From Burkholderia sp. PAMC 26561 (GTDB taxonomy: Bacteria > Pseudomonadota > Gammaproteobacteria > Burkholderiales > Burkholderiaceae): a stretch of 64,000 nt of DNA. This document shows positions 50,325 through 60,495 of the stretch, in pieces. The stretch spans positions 1,302,001 through 1,366,000 of the forward strand of contig NZ_CP014306.1 in NCBI RefSeq assembly GCF_001557535.2, written 5' to 3'. The notes under the pieces are model-generated. The model worked only from the letters and a program-made list of their open reading frames with translations. It made no database searches and was not told the DNA's origin. How positions within the stretch are numbered: the first letter of the stretch is position 1; every line of letters begins with the position of its first letter. Made by a program: the position numbers and the translations under genes.

Positions 50325-50995
50325 GCTGCACGCTCAGCGAAGCGCAGCGCAGGAACATCGATCCATCCATCCTTGATCGATGCCCTGAAAAAATGCGGCG
50401 TCATGCCGTTATCGAAATCGATGTCGTGAAGTATCCAGCCGAGATCTTTTTCGGCAATCAGCGATTGGTGCGGCGTCGGTGCTGCGGCATCGCCTTCAAG
50501 CAAACTAAAATCAGCGGGGAATTCACGCACGCCGAGACATGGCGTCTGGAAGCACTGACCTTTGCGCGCACGCCGATTAAAAATGTCGAGATGCTTGCCG
50601 ATGGAATCACCTTCTTCGACTTTGTCTGTCAGCGTGAAATGTGCTTCGATCACATAGGCTACGTCTCTGAGAATAGATGCAGCGCGCTGTTGACGGTCTT
50701 CATCGACGTAGTTGGCGAGGCCTTCCAGCGTGCCTTTTTTCATGGCCGAGCGCGCGCTCGATGCCGGAATCTTGCTGGCAACTTCATTGCGGCGAATGGT
50801 GTCGAAGCGGATCTCGTTCAGCACCTGAATGCGATCGATGACCCAGCGAATCGCGGGTTTCCAATGGATGGCTTCCACAATGCCGCGCGCGGCCGAAGGT
50901 GTGATGACGTCGTAGGACACGCGCTCAACTTTCATTTCCGGGCGCGTGAACAACGCCCTCTCGCCCCTTACTAGCAAACGAATTCCGTATGCCAC
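50321..50995 (-). CDS. cas5c: Cas5c (Csd5/Cas5d), crRNA-processing endoribonuclease
   Basis: A 224-aa RAMP protein replacing Cas6 in type I-C. It cuts pre-crRNA at the base of the repeat hairpin and caps the 5' handle. It starts [30 protein letters not shown] and contains [18 protein letters not shown], both strongly conserved. It follows cas3 after 85 bp. Confidence 0.95.
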   Translation of the reverse strand: MAYGIRLLVRGERALFTRPEMKVERVSYDVITPSAARGIVEAIHWKPAIRWVIDRIQVLNEIRFDTIRRNEVASKIPASSARSAMKKGTLEGLANYVDEDRQQRAASILRDVAYVIEAHFTLTDKVEEGDSIGKHLDIFNRRARKGQCFQTPCLGVREFPADFSLLEGDAAAPTPHQSLIAEKDLGWILHDIDFDNGMTPHFFRASIKDGWIDVPALRFAERAA

Positions 50996-51080
50996 CGTTT
51001 TCTCCTCTATTTGACGCAGGACATCGCCGCCCGATGCCGGCTCGCGGCTTCAGGCGGACGCAACCGATTGGAAATCCGGG

Positions 51081-53315
51081 TTATTGAATGAGGCTGTCTG
51101 GATCGAGCAGCATCGTGCCGTCAAGCTGCAAGCCAAAACGGTCGTTGTATAAGTTCATGGTGATCAGTTGCATGAACTGCGTGCCGTATTTGTCGGGCGC
51201 GACCGGTTGAATGGCGCCACTGGCGGCAAGTGCGTCGTGCGCGTTGCGCGGAATCTGTATGAGATACGGTTGCAGCTTTCGTGCAATGCCACCGCAGCTT
51301 TCCGTGTGTTCGAGGTCTCGCAGCAGCGCCTTGCATTCGCCGTCAGCGGGAATGATCACCGGCATTTGCACGCTTTCGATCATCTGGAACTGTTGATCGA
51401 CAAGCTCGAATTTAAACGCTGCGATCTCATCGGCCTCGATTGTTCCTAACAGATTGCATCCGTCAAGTTTGTCCGCGCCGATCTGCCAATAGAGCGCGCC
51501 GAAGTATTCATTGATCGCGGCGATTGATAGCGGGTCAGCCTTGGCGGCACGCATGATTTCTCGCGCTTTGTCGGCGAGCGGCATTAATGCTTTTGGTGGC
51601 GCCCAATCGGGGTTTGCCGTTGAAAAGACTTCGACGATGCTCTCTGCGCGCGATCTCTTTCCGCTTCGATTGCAGCGACCGGCCGCCTGAGCGATTGAAT
51701 CCAGCCCGGCTTCGGCGCGCAACACGTACGGAAAATCGATATCGACGCCAGCTTCAATCAATGACGTCGATATAAGGCGGCACGGCTTTTCCTTTTTCAG
51801 CGTCTCGCGCACTTCGCTCAATACGCGCGTTCGATGTTTGGGGTACATCAGCGTGCTCAAGTGGCGCGCGCCTTTCTCATCTGCGATCGACGCGTAAAGC
51901 GCCTGCGCATGCCGCCTGTTATTGACGATGGCGAGCGCCTGCTCGTGGTCGCGCATGCGCTGGGTCAGGGCGTCGTCGTCAAGCGTGCCGGCGGATACTA
52001 TGGTGACGCGCGCCAAGGTTTCAAACAGTGCCTCTGGATCGGGCGCAAGTTCTATCACTTCCTTGAAGCCGCCCACAAACTTCGGCGCGTTGAGGGCGGG
52101 TTGTGTTGCAGTGCATAGCACGACGCTCGTTCGATAATTGAGCGCAAGTTCGTCGAGCCCGGCTACGCACGGGCGCAGCAGTTTCAGTGGGAGCGCCTGA
52201 GCTTCATCGAGAATGACAACGCTGCCCGTAATGTTATGCAACTTGCGGCATTGAGACGGTTTCGATGAATACAAGCTCTCGAAGAATTGCACCGATGTCG
52301 TCACGATAATCGGCGCGTCCCAGTTGTCCATCACGACGCGTAACTTTGCCGCAGCTTCCGGATCCTTGCCGGGCGTTGGAACGAACGCGCTGTGATGCTC
52401 AAGCACGGCGGCATCGCCCAGATCGCCGAATGCTTTCTTGAACACAGCCGCATTTTGCTCAACGATGCTCGTGAACGGAATCACGAAAATCACGCGGTCG
52501 AGGCCATGCGCGATGGCGTGATCGAGCGCAAATGCCAAAGAGGTCAGCGTCTTGCCGCCGCCAGTTGGTACGGTCAGCGAGAACATGCCGACGCGATCAT
52601 TTGTGTGCGATCGGGCGTGCGTGAGAATTTGGGCGCGGGTTATATCGAGGGGCTTTTCGACTTTGAACGTGCCTAGATGTGCGTCTAGTTTTGCGCGCAA
52701 TTCAATGAGCGTCGGTTTGGGTGTGTCGCGATCGAGCGGACGATTTTCTATTTTGGAATAGAAGCGGTCGGTATCGAGGTAATCGCCATCTACGACGCAC
52801 GAGAAAATCATCCGCGTCAGAAGGGACATTTGAAACTGCGGGCGGTCCGCGTTTTTATGCCATGTGGTTGGCGCCATTTCCCTCGGCGTTGCCGGCAACG
52901 TCAGGTCTTTCAGGTAGTCGTTGAACAGGGGAGGAAGATCTGCGGCTAGTCGGCCGTCGAGCGGAGTGCGTGTTCCAGGGTCGCGGCCGTTTGCCAATCC
53001 CGCGTGGTGACCTGCAATACCGTAGGCCATCATGCGGCCTAATGCGCCGTATTTTTCGGATGCAACTTTAGCGCCCCATGTGGCATGGTCCACGCGTTGA
53101 CCGCCTCGGATTCGCTGTTGGTATGCGTCAGTGTATTTGCCGAGATCGTGCAGCTTTCCAGCCGTTTCCGCGAGGACGGTTGCGTTGAAATGTTTGGCCG
53201 CTTGGCCCGCGAGTTTTCCCACTGCGTTCAGATGATCTGGGAGTGTTTGCCAGTCAGTTTCGTCAGCGTTAGACGTGGAGTGTGCGTGGAAAATTCTTGT
53301 CACGGGCGTCGCCAT
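51081..53315 (-). CDS. cas3: Cas3 helicase-nuclease (type I-C)
   Basis: A 744-aa effector recruited to Cascade R-loops to shred target DNA. The N-terminal HD nuclease has KLHDLGKYT, VDHATWGA and GIAGHHAGL. The SF2 helicase has Walker A TVPTGGGKTLTSLAFALDHA, DEAQ box VVILDEAQALPLKLL, motif III LCTATQPAL and motif VI QAAGRCNRSGKR. All key residues seem intact. First gene of the operon. Confidence 0.96.
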   Translation of the reverse strand: MATPVTRIFHAHSTSNADETDWQTLPDHLNAVGKLAGQAAKHFNATVLAETAGKLHDLGKYTDAYQQRIRGGQRVDHATWGAKVASEKYGALGRMMAYGIAGHHAGLANGRDPGTRTPLDGRLAADLPPLFNDYLKDLTLPATPREMAPTTWHKNADRPQFQMSLLTRMIFSCVVDGDYLDTDRFYSKIENRPLDRDTPKPTLIELRAKLDAHLGTFKVEKPLDITRAQILTHARSHTNDRVGMFSLTVPTGGGKTLTSLAFALDHAIAHGLDRVIFVIPFTSIVEQNAAVFKKAFGDLGDAAVLEHHSAFVPTPGKDPEAAAKLRVVMDNWDAPIIVTTSVQFFESLYSSKPSQCRKLHNITGSVVILDEAQALPLKLLRPCVAGLDELALNYRTSVVLCTATQPALNAPKFVGGFKEVIELAPDPEALFETLARVTIVSAGTLDDDALTQRMRDHEQALAIVNNRRHAQALYASIADEKGARHLSTLMYPKHRTRVLSEVRETLKKEKPCRLISTSLIEAGVDIDFPYVLRAEAGLDSIAQAAGRCNRSGKRSRAESIVEVFSTANPDWAPPKALMPLADKAREIMRAAKADPLSIAAINEYFGALYWQIGADKLDGCNLLGTIEADEIAAFKFELVDQQFQMIESVQMPVIIPADGECKALLRDLEHTESCGGIARKLQPYLIQIPRNAHDALAASGAIQPVAPDKYGTQFMQLITMNLYNDRFGLQLDGTMLLDPDSLIQ

Positions 53316-53559
53316 TTGGAATGGTTGGCAGGCGTTTTTACTCGTTGGGATCGGGCGGTTTGGATCGCCGCTTTATCGATGTTCAACCTGCAATTCGCAG
53401 AGCTTACTATCGGCGGTATCTTATAAAATGAATTTATTGTAATTTTTGAGTGAGTTGGTAGGGCCGCGGAATGACCTAGCTTGATGTCATTCAAATTTCC
53501 GACTGTGTGCAGGGGGGGGGCGCGGCGTTTTGTCGCTGTGGAGCGTCGCGGTCTTGACT
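53316..53559 (-). promoter_or_regulatory. Region upstream of cas3 (candidate cas promoter)
   Basis: A 244-bp gap between cas3 and the decayed end of array 2. On the minus strand an AT-rich block around 53415-53450 (with TTATAAGAT) is the likely promoter, but no clean -35/-10 pair is visible. A run of nine G occurs at 53512-53520. Confidence 0.35.
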
Positions 53560-53625
53560 GTTTTTTCCAACCCGCCTCGTGAATGCTCGACGATTCGAGC
53601 GCGGTGGCCGTGTGTACTTGCGCCA

Positions 53626-56600
53626 CTTTTAAGTCACGCGCCCGTGGGGACGCGACCTTCGTACGTCCAGACCTCCTGGATGGTTGAGTGTTTTCAACCC
53701 ACGCGCCTGTGAGGACGCGACTCACCGCGCCATTACTCTTTGCCAGTTGCACCAGTTTCAACCCACGCGCCCGTGAGGACGCGACCGTTTTGCTTTTCGA
53801 CGTTGCCGTCCCTACCGGCGTTTCAACCCACGCGCCCGTGAGGACGCGACACCCGCGCCTGGTGATGCCACGGGGTGTTGAGCCAGGTTTCAACCCACGC
53901 GCCCGTGAGGACGCGACTGTGACGTGCATCTCCAGGCGACGGGCTGGATCGTTTCAACCCACGCGCCCGTGAGGACGCGACTGGATCAATCGGCGCGCGA
54001 GTTGAATGCGGCGCTGTTTCAACCCACGCGCCCGTGAGGACGCGACTCGAGGGTTATGGCGGCGTCGATGTGACGGTCACCGTTTCAACCCACGCGCCCG
54101 TGAGGACGCGACCGCGCGCAATCGGGCGACGAAACTGCACTTAACGGAGTTTCAACCCACGCGCCCGTGAGGACGCGACCAGGTGTCATTGAATAGATCG
54201 CACTTGCGATATTGTTTCAACCCACGCGCCCGTGAGGACGCGACTATCAATGGCTTATGGAGCAAGTAAAGTGAGTACGTTTCAACCCACGCGCCCGTGA
54301 GGACGCGACTCATCGGCGACAAAAACAACGACGTTCTCGAAGTCGCGTTTCAACCCACGCGCCCGTGAGGACGCGACATCCGGCTCGGGCAAAGTACCTA
54401 CAGCACCAAGCAGTTTCAACCCACGCGCCCGTGAGGACGCGACATCTCAACGAGAATCTCGTCGCCGTCCGTCAAGTTGTTTCAACCCACGCGCCCGTGA
54501 GGACGCGACAGGGCAAGAGTGGCGATGACGAGTGTTTTCATGGCGTTTCAACCCACGCGCCCGTGAGGACGCGACGAGCAGGCGGCTCGAGTAATCGAGC
54601 ACTTCCGGCATGTGTTTCAACCCACGCGCCCGTGAGGACGCGACGATAGTTGCAGCTCCGCCAAACGTCGATGCTGGCGTTTCAACCCACGCGCCCGTGA
54701 GGACGCGACGGTACGACCCAGCCGCAGGGCTGGAACGGCCTCAAAGTTTCAACCCACGCGCCCGTGAGGACGCGACCCGAACGCGTCGTTGGCGACATTG
54801 CAGGCGCCGTGGCGTTTCAACCCACGCGCCCGTGAGGACGCGACATCGACGTCCATACAAAGCAGCACCTGTTTGCCGGTGTTTCAACCCACGCGCCCGT
54901 GAGGACGCGACGGGATGCGATGTGTGACTGATGCTTGTCAACAATCGTTTCAACCCACGCGCCCGTGAGGACGCGACGCGTGGCGCGTGCGGCTTGCCAA
55001 GCCTCCCAAGCGTTTCAACCCACGCGCCCGTGAGGACGCGACGCTGTGCTCCCTTTCAAGTTGGGATAAGCATGAATGGTTTCAACCCACGCGCCCGTGA
55101 GGACGCGACGCTGACCCAAACATCACATCCAGACCAATTGTCTTGTTTCAACCCACGCGCCCGTGAGGACGCGACGCGCACCACATCGGCCGTTACGCCG
55201 CTGTCGATGTTTCAACCCACGCGCCCGTGAGGACGCGACGCGGCGTAGCAGGGATGGATCTCGTTCACGAGCTGCCCGTTTCAACCCACGCGCCCGTGAG
55301 GACGCGACGGCACGACGAAACGCGGTCGCATCTCGCTGGGATCGTTTCAACCCACGCGCCCGTGAGGACGCGACTGCAACCCATCGCGCGAGAAAGAATC
55401 CGCCGATCAGGGTTTCAACCCACGCGCCCGTGAGGACGCGACGCTTGATGCGCGTGGCATGTTCCCTGTCCCTGAAAAGTTTCAACCCACGCGCCCGTGA
55501 GGACGCGACGAAACCTGTTGGATCACTGCTTCGATATCGACAACGGTTTCAACCCACGCGCCCGTGAGGACGCGACCGCCCGCGCGCGGTGCTGTGGTCA
55601 GCCGCAGACCGTTTCAACCCACGCGCCCGTGAGGACGCGACTCGCCTTGACGCATTGCCGTCTCGATTGCGATCAGGTTTCAACCCACGCGCCCGTGAGG
55701 ACGCGACGCGTCGCGACCCTGATTGGTGTTCCGCCGGGCGGCCTGTTTCAACCCACGCGCCCGTGAGGACGCGACCCTGAGGTGTGGATCGCGGCGGCCA
55801 GCATCGAATCGTTTCAACCCACGCGCCCGTGAGGACGCGACGAGTTTTATCTCGCGCATCGAAGTACTAACCCATGTTTCAACCCACGCGCCCGTGAGGA
55901 CGCGACTTTGCGTAAGGCGGACGATACGTGTCCACTGCCGTCGTTTCAACCCACGCGCCCGTGAGGACGCGACGTCCCGCCACGTTTCTGCAAGCGCGTT
56001 ATTTACGTCGTTTCAACCCACGCGCCCGTGAGGACGCGACCCTGGCGGTATCCGTCCCTCGTCCACCGCGAGCAGGTTTCAACCCACGCGCCCGTGAGGA
56101 CGCGACACAATGCCCCGCGATGACCGCAGGGCATTCTTCGGTGTTTCAACCCACGCGCCCGTGAGGACGCGACGCGTGATTAGGATTTATCGTATGGAGG
56201 CGCTAATATTGTTTCAACCCACGCGCCCGTGAGGACGCGACTAAGTTAGTCAAAATATACCGACGGAGGGGGCTGGTTTCAACCCACGCGCCCGTGAGGA
56301 CGCGACGGCGGGCGCACGACGTTGCTGGTTGACGCGTTCCGGCTGGTTTCAACCCACGCGCCCGTGAGGACGCGACTCTAGAAAATAAAGAACGGGCGAG
56401 CTGATGAGCCCGTTTCAACCCACGCGCCCGTGAGGACGCGACACCGGCTGCGCGCAATGATCTACGTTGATGGCCCGTTTCAACCCACGCGCCCGTGAGG
56501 ACGCGACGACGGTGCCGATCCAATACACCGTGGGCGGCGGCGGTTTCAACCCACGCGCCCGTGAGGACGCGACGAAGCGGGAGATATCCTCGCGCTCAAC

Positions 56601-56636
56601 GATGCGTTTCAACCCACGCGCCCGTGAGGACGCGAC
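53626..56636 (-). CRISPR. Type I-C CRISPR array 2 (about 46 repeats)
   Basis: I count 44 intact repeats (53755-56636), a slightly altered one at 53691 and a decayed one at 53626; a further very degenerate copy may lie at 53560-53591. The 31-nt repeat begins GTTTCAACCCACGCGCCCGT and ends GAGGACGCGAC, so it differs from array 1 only in its last third (plus strand). Spacers are about 33-39 nt. Same orientation as array 1; leader on the right. No spacer was seen twice. Confidence 0.97.
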
Positions 56637-56830
56637 CTCATCCCATGTAACCTACTGTTTTCAAAGCCACCAACACCTTCGTTCCGCGAACCTGCTGCAA
56701 AACGCTGCTTAGCATCGCCAAGAAACTGCACAGCCAGCGCCTCATCCATATAAAACCGTTACGAATCTGGCTTCTATCATTCCGCGAACCTCCCCGTAAA
56801 ACACCGGTCGCTACCGGTTCGCGCTTGCCA
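56637..56830 (-). promoter_or_regulatory. Leader of CRISPR array 2
   Basis: It contains TAACCTACTGT (56648-56658), TCCGCGAACCT (56683-56693) and a second TCCGCGAACCT (56781-56791) running into CCCCGTAAAACACCGGTCGC. The distances from the array end match array 1 to within 1-2 nt. The remaining sequence up to 57069 has no gene and ends in the Fur-box-like site of the PepSY gene. Confidence 0.8.
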
Positions 56831-56975
56831 GTCTCATCGACCCAACTCAAAGCCCCCGCCACACATTAACGCCACAAAACCGCCTCATAAATCACCCAAC
56901 AAACCCGGCTGAATATTACCCCAAGCAATTTCGTTCTCCGGACCATTAAGCAAACCGAAAGGCTGGGCCGCCGAC

Positions 56976-56994
56976 GTATATAATAATCATTCTC
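56976..56994 (+). promoter_or_regulatory. Fur-box-like site upstream of PepSY gene 1
   Basis: ATAATCATTCTC matches 11 of 12 bases of the right part of the 19-bp Fur consensus; about 14 of 19 match overall. It lies 75 bp before the start codon, suggesting iron-repressed expression. Confidence 0.55.
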
Positions 56995-57069
56995 ATTTAG
57001 ACGCCAACTGGACGCGTCCAACGCCCCACTCGCCCAGCAACCCAACCAGAACGAACTGCAATTCGCCTC

Positions 57070-58190
57070 ATGCTCACCCCCCAATCCCTCCGCACCTGGT
57101 CCTTCGTCCATCGATGGACGAGCATCGTGTGCACGGCCTTCATGCTCTTGCTGTGCCTCACCGGCTTGCCGTTGGTCTTCGGGCACGAGCTCGATGTGCT
57201 TCTGGGCGATGCCATCGAAGCTCCCGAACTCCCGGCGAACCAAGCCAACGCACGCGCAACCTACGACGCCATCCTGAAATCCGCGCTGACGAAAAATCCC
57301 GGCCACGTGCCCCAATACATGATCTGGGAGCCGGATGAACCCATGCTGCCGATCATCGTTACCGCGCCGCGCGCCGATACGCCGCCCGACGACACCCAAA
57401 GCACCACCATCGATGGCCGCACGGCCAAAGCGTTAGGCGCGCCCCCGGGCAAGGGATCGCTGAAATTCATCCTGCTGAAACTGCACGTCGATATGTTCGC
57501 CGGCCTGCCTGGCAAGCTGTTCCTCGGCGCGATGGGCGTGACGTTTGTCGCCGCGATCGTCTCGGGCGTGGTGGTCTATCTGCCGTTCTGGAAGAAGGTC
57601 GGTTTGGGTCGCGTGCGGATCAAAAGTCGCGGCGCATCGCGTGGCTCGATGGCCACAACGCGCTCGGCATGCTGACGCTGGTCTGGGCGCTGCTCGTCGG
57701 CGCCACGGGTTCCATCAACACGCTCGCCGACCTTCTGCTCGATGCCTGGCGCAACGACCAGCTCGCGCAAATGCTCGCGCCGTATCAAGGCAAACCGCCG
57801 GTCGTCGCAACCGCGTCCATCGACGAAGCGATAAAGACCGCGCGCAACACGGCGCCATCGATGATTCCCTCGTTCGTCGCATTTCCCGGCACGCGTTTCA
57901 GCAGTCCGCATCACTACACGGTGTTCATGCGTGGCGACGGCATCTTGACGACGCGGATGCTGCGCCCGGTTCTTATCGATGCCGAAACCGGCGCGCTCAC
58001 CGATTCGCGCGAATTGCCGTGGTATTTGAAGTTGCTGCTCGGTTCGCAGCCGCTGCACTTTGGTGATTTCGGCGGCATGCCGCTGAAGATCTTCTGGGCA
58101 GCATTCGACGTACTGACGATCGTCGTGCTGGGCAGCGGCTTGTATTTGTGGTTATCGCGTGGGAACAAGAACAAAGCCAAGCCCGCGTGA
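57070..58190 (+). pseudogene. PepSY-domain membrane protein, split by a frameshift
   Basis: Two consecutive frames together make one PepSY-associated membrane protein, a family linked to siderophore uptake or ferric reduction. Frame one starts MLTPQSLRTWSFVHRWTSIVCTAFM and runs to KLFLGAMGVTFVAAIVSGVVVYLPFWKKVG, ending at 57675. The second half is in the -1 frame: RIAWLDGHNALGMLTLVWALLVGATG to the end at 58190. A one-base loss between about 57622 and 57645 explains it. This may be a true mutation or a sequencing error; the remaining sequence shows no other damage. Confidence 0.8.
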
Positions 58191-58194
58191 ACGA

Positions 58195-58220
58195 AAAAAC
58201 CCCGCACGTGCGGGGGTTGT
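58195..58220. terminator. Bidirectional terminator between the two PepSY genes
   Basis: A perfect palindrome CCCCGCACGTGCGGGG (58200-58215) with an A6 run before and GTTGTTT after, between convergent genes. Confidence 0.85.
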
Positions 58221-58242
58221 TTATTGAATCAACTAGCAGCGC

Positions 58243-59013
58243 TTACATCAACCCCATCCAGACCATCGCAACAATCGAAGCCGCCACGATCACCGCGCCG
58301 ACGGTCTTGCGTTTGTTCAACTCGGTCCACAACAACACGCCGGTCAGCGACAACAAGATGATGCTGCCCGCGAGCGTATCGATCAGCAGCACCCAACCCA
58401 CGCTCAGGCCCACGCCCTTGTGCAGATTGCTCATGGTCGAAAGAAAGCTGTTCTCGCTTTTCTTGACCGATACAAACCCGTTCCCCACCCAATATTCCGC
58501 CGATACCGACCCGCTGGGCGACGCCACCGTCACCGTCCACTGTTCCGGCTGCATGGTTTTCTGATCGCCCCAGCCCACCGCATGCGCCGGTTCACGTTTC
58601 GCCCGGCCGAGATTGCCTTCGAGCTTGAGTTCTTTCTTGAGCCATTTGCCGAGGTCCATCGGCGACTTGAGGCCTTGGGCGGGCAGCGCCAGTTGCATCT
58701 GCGAGACCTGCGGTTCGCCGCTCGAAATCCTCAACGGGCCCGCACGATGATTCAGCAGGAAGCCGGTCGAACCAAAGAGCAACCCGAGCACCGCGCCCCA
58801 CAATCCCACCCATCCATGCACTTTGCGTAGCCATTTGATGAACGTGGCGCGGCGCGAACGCTGTTTGCGGGAAATCTGGTCGGCGTCGTCGATGTGCCTG
58901 CCGCCGTGCGGCGCGTACTGCATCGTGGTCGCGTTGGACGCGGGATCAAGGGTTTCGGGCGCGTTCACGCGTCTCTCCAGTCTTACGATTCGGGGGAATA
59001 TCGGATGGTTCAT
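58243..59013 (-). CDS. PepSY-associated membrane protein
   Basis: About 256 aa. It has an N-terminal membrane helix after a basic segment (FIKWLRKVHGWVGLWGAVLGLLFGSTGFLLNHRAG), a periplasmic domain and two C-terminal membrane helices. This matches the PepSY_TM family found with TonB-dependent siderophore receptors. The ATG at 59013 is the best start available, though the ribosome-binding site is weak. It has its own Fur-box-like site 41 bp upstream and converges on the frameshifted PepSY gene. Confidence 0.8.
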   Translation of the reverse strand: MNHPIFPRIVRLERRVNAPETLDPASNATTMQYAPHGGRHIDDADQISRKQRSRRATFIKWLRKVHGWVGLWGAVLGLLFGSTGFLLNHRAGPLRISSGEPQVSQMQLALPAQGLKSPMDLGKWLKKELKLEGNLGRAKREPAHAVGWGDQKTMQPEQWTVTVASPSGSVSAEYWVGNGFVSVKKSENSFLSTMSNLHKGVGLSVGWVLLIDTLAGSIILLSLTGVLLWTELNKRKTVGAVIVAASIVAMVWMGLM

Positions 59014-59053
59014 CTGACCGATGCACACAGATGCGCATCGGCCAAGGCAATTC

Positions 59054-59072
59054 TCGAATGAGAATCGTTATC
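59054..59072 (-). promoter_or_regulatory. Fur-box-like site upstream of PepSY gene 2
   Basis: ATGAGAATCGTTATC matches 13 of 15 bases of the Fur consensus ATGATAATCATTATC; about 14 of 19 overall. It lies just upstream of the minus-strand PepSY gene. Confidence 0.6.
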
Positions 59073-59141
59073 ATTACACGTTGAATAGTTTCTTTCAACG
59101 AGTTTGTAAGGGGACCGGCGCCTTCCCTTGGATTGCGGCGA

Positions 59142-60206
59142 TTACAAGGGCCAGAGCGGCCCTTCCTCCATTGCACCGACCTGCTCGCGCAATTCAAGAA
59201 TCCGGTCTTCCCAATAACGTTGCGTGTTGAACCATGGAAACGCTGCCGGGAACGCGGGGTCGTTCCATCGACGTGCCAGCCACGCCGCGTAATGAATCAG
59301 CCGCAATGTGCGGAGCGCCTCGACCAGATGAAGTTCGCGCGGCTCGAAGTCGCAGAAAGCCTCGTAACCTGCCAGCAAATCGCCCAGCGCCCGCGAAGCC
59401 TCCGCGCGATCCCCCGGCAGCAGCAGCCACAAGTCCTGAATGGCCGGCGCCATGCGGCTGTCGTCGAAATCGACGAAATGCGGACCCGCGTCGGTCCACA
59501 ACACGTTGCTCGGATGGCAATCGCCATGAAGCCGGATGCTTTTGATATCACCGGCGCGGTCGTAGCAGCGCTCGACGCCTTCCAGCGCCATGTTCACGAC
59601 GGTCTCGTACGCTTCGCGGACGTCGTCCGGCACAAAACCGTGCGAAAGCAGGAAGTCACGCGGTTCGTAGCCGAAAGTTTGAATATCGAGCGATGGCCGT
59701 TCAACGTAAGGCTTGATCTGCCCAACCGCATGAATCCGCCCGATAAACCTCCCCAGCCATTCCAGCGTCTGCGGCCGGTCGATATCCGGCGCACGTCCGC
59801 CGCGCCGCTCGAAAATGGAGAACCGATACCCCTCGAAGCTATGCAGCGTCGCGCCGCTTATGGTGCGGGCGGGGACGGCCGGGATTTCGCGCTCGTAGAG
59901 CGTCGCCACGAACGCATGCTCTTCGAGGATGGCGTTATCGGACCAGCGCTCCGGCCGATAAAACTTCGCGACCATCGGCGGCCCGTCTTCCATGCCGACC
60001 TGATACACGCGGTTTTCGTAACTGTTGAGGGCGAGCATGCCGCCGTCGGTGCGTTCACCAATCGGCATCAGGACGCTGTCGAGCGCGTCGAGCATGCGCT
60101 CGGGCGTGAGATCGGCGAAGGGCGGAGCGGGCGGGTTTGCGGTGTCGCCAGAGGAGGTTGGGTTCTCGTTTGGCGCGCGCGATGCATCGGAATGGTTCGG
60201 GTTCAT
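59142..60206 (-). CDS. srkA: Stress response kinase A (SrkA/RdoA-like)
   Basis: A 354-aa aminoglycoside-phosphotransferase-fold Ser/Thr kinase. The catalytic loop is IRLHGDCHPSNVLW and the metal motif VDFDDSRMAPAIQDLWLLL. NSYENRVYQVGMEDGPPMVAKFYRPERWSD contains the nucleotide Lys. The family protects against stress-induced death, including by antagonising MazF. It is monocistronic here. Confidence 0.9.
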   Translation of the reverse strand: MNPNHSDASRAPNENPTSSGDTANPPAPPFADLTPERMLDALDSVLMPIGERTDGGMLALNSYENRVYQVGMEDGPPMVAKFYRPERWSDNAILEEHAFVATLYEREIPAVPARTISGATLHSFEGYRFSIFERRGGRAPDIDRPQTLEWLGRFIGRIHAVGQIKPYVERPSLDIQTFGYEPRDFLLSHGFVPDDVREAYETVVNMALEGVERCYDRAGDIKSIRLHGDCHPSNVLWTDAGPHFVDFDDSRMAPAIQDLWLLLPGDRAEASRALGDLLAGYEAFCDFEPRELHLVEALRTLRLIHYAAWLARRWNDPAFPAAFPWFNTQRYWEDRILELREQVGAMEEGPLWPL

Positions 60207-60282
60207 TCCAGCATTGTGACGCGCATCGCCGGGGGAAGCATCAGCGACGCGCGCTTATATCGCGCTTAATTCTCCAGCGCGC

Positions 60283-60495
60283 TCAATGCATGAGCGCGTT
60301 GGTCGGCCGGACGAGTTCGCCGGTATCGATCAGGTCTTCGAGGAAGAACGGTTCTGTGTTGAGCAATTCGGACGTGCCGGGTTCGTCGGCGTACCAGGCA
60401 ACCATGGCCATGTCGCCAAGAATCCGCATGACGATGCCGCGTGCGCCTTGTGGCACGGCGATATGGACGGAGCGAACGATTGAACCGATTTGCAT
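60283..60495 (-). CDS. Conserved small protein of unknown function
   Basis: A 70-aa protein, MQIGSIVRSVHIAVPQGARG at the start and TEPFFLEDLIDTGELVRPTNAL at the end. GGGGAG six bases before the ATG at 60495 supports the start. I do not recognise a domain. It has no membrane segment or signal peptide. Confidence 0.6.
   Translation of the reverse strand: MQIGSIVRSVHIAVPQGARGIVMRILGDMAMVAWYADEPGTSELLNTEPFFLEDLIDTGELVRPTNALMH

Noticed and set aside
42724..56636. Self-targeting spacers or spacer duplication between the arrays
   Set aside because: By eye no spacer recurs and none obviously matches genes in the window, but this was not searched systematically; a BLAST of all spacers against the genome would decide.
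42955..56712. Many open frames of 60-209 aa with repeated peptide units inside the two CRISPR arrays
   Set aside because: They are translations of the CRISPR repeats (for example SRARGLK and STHAPVK units) and not genes.
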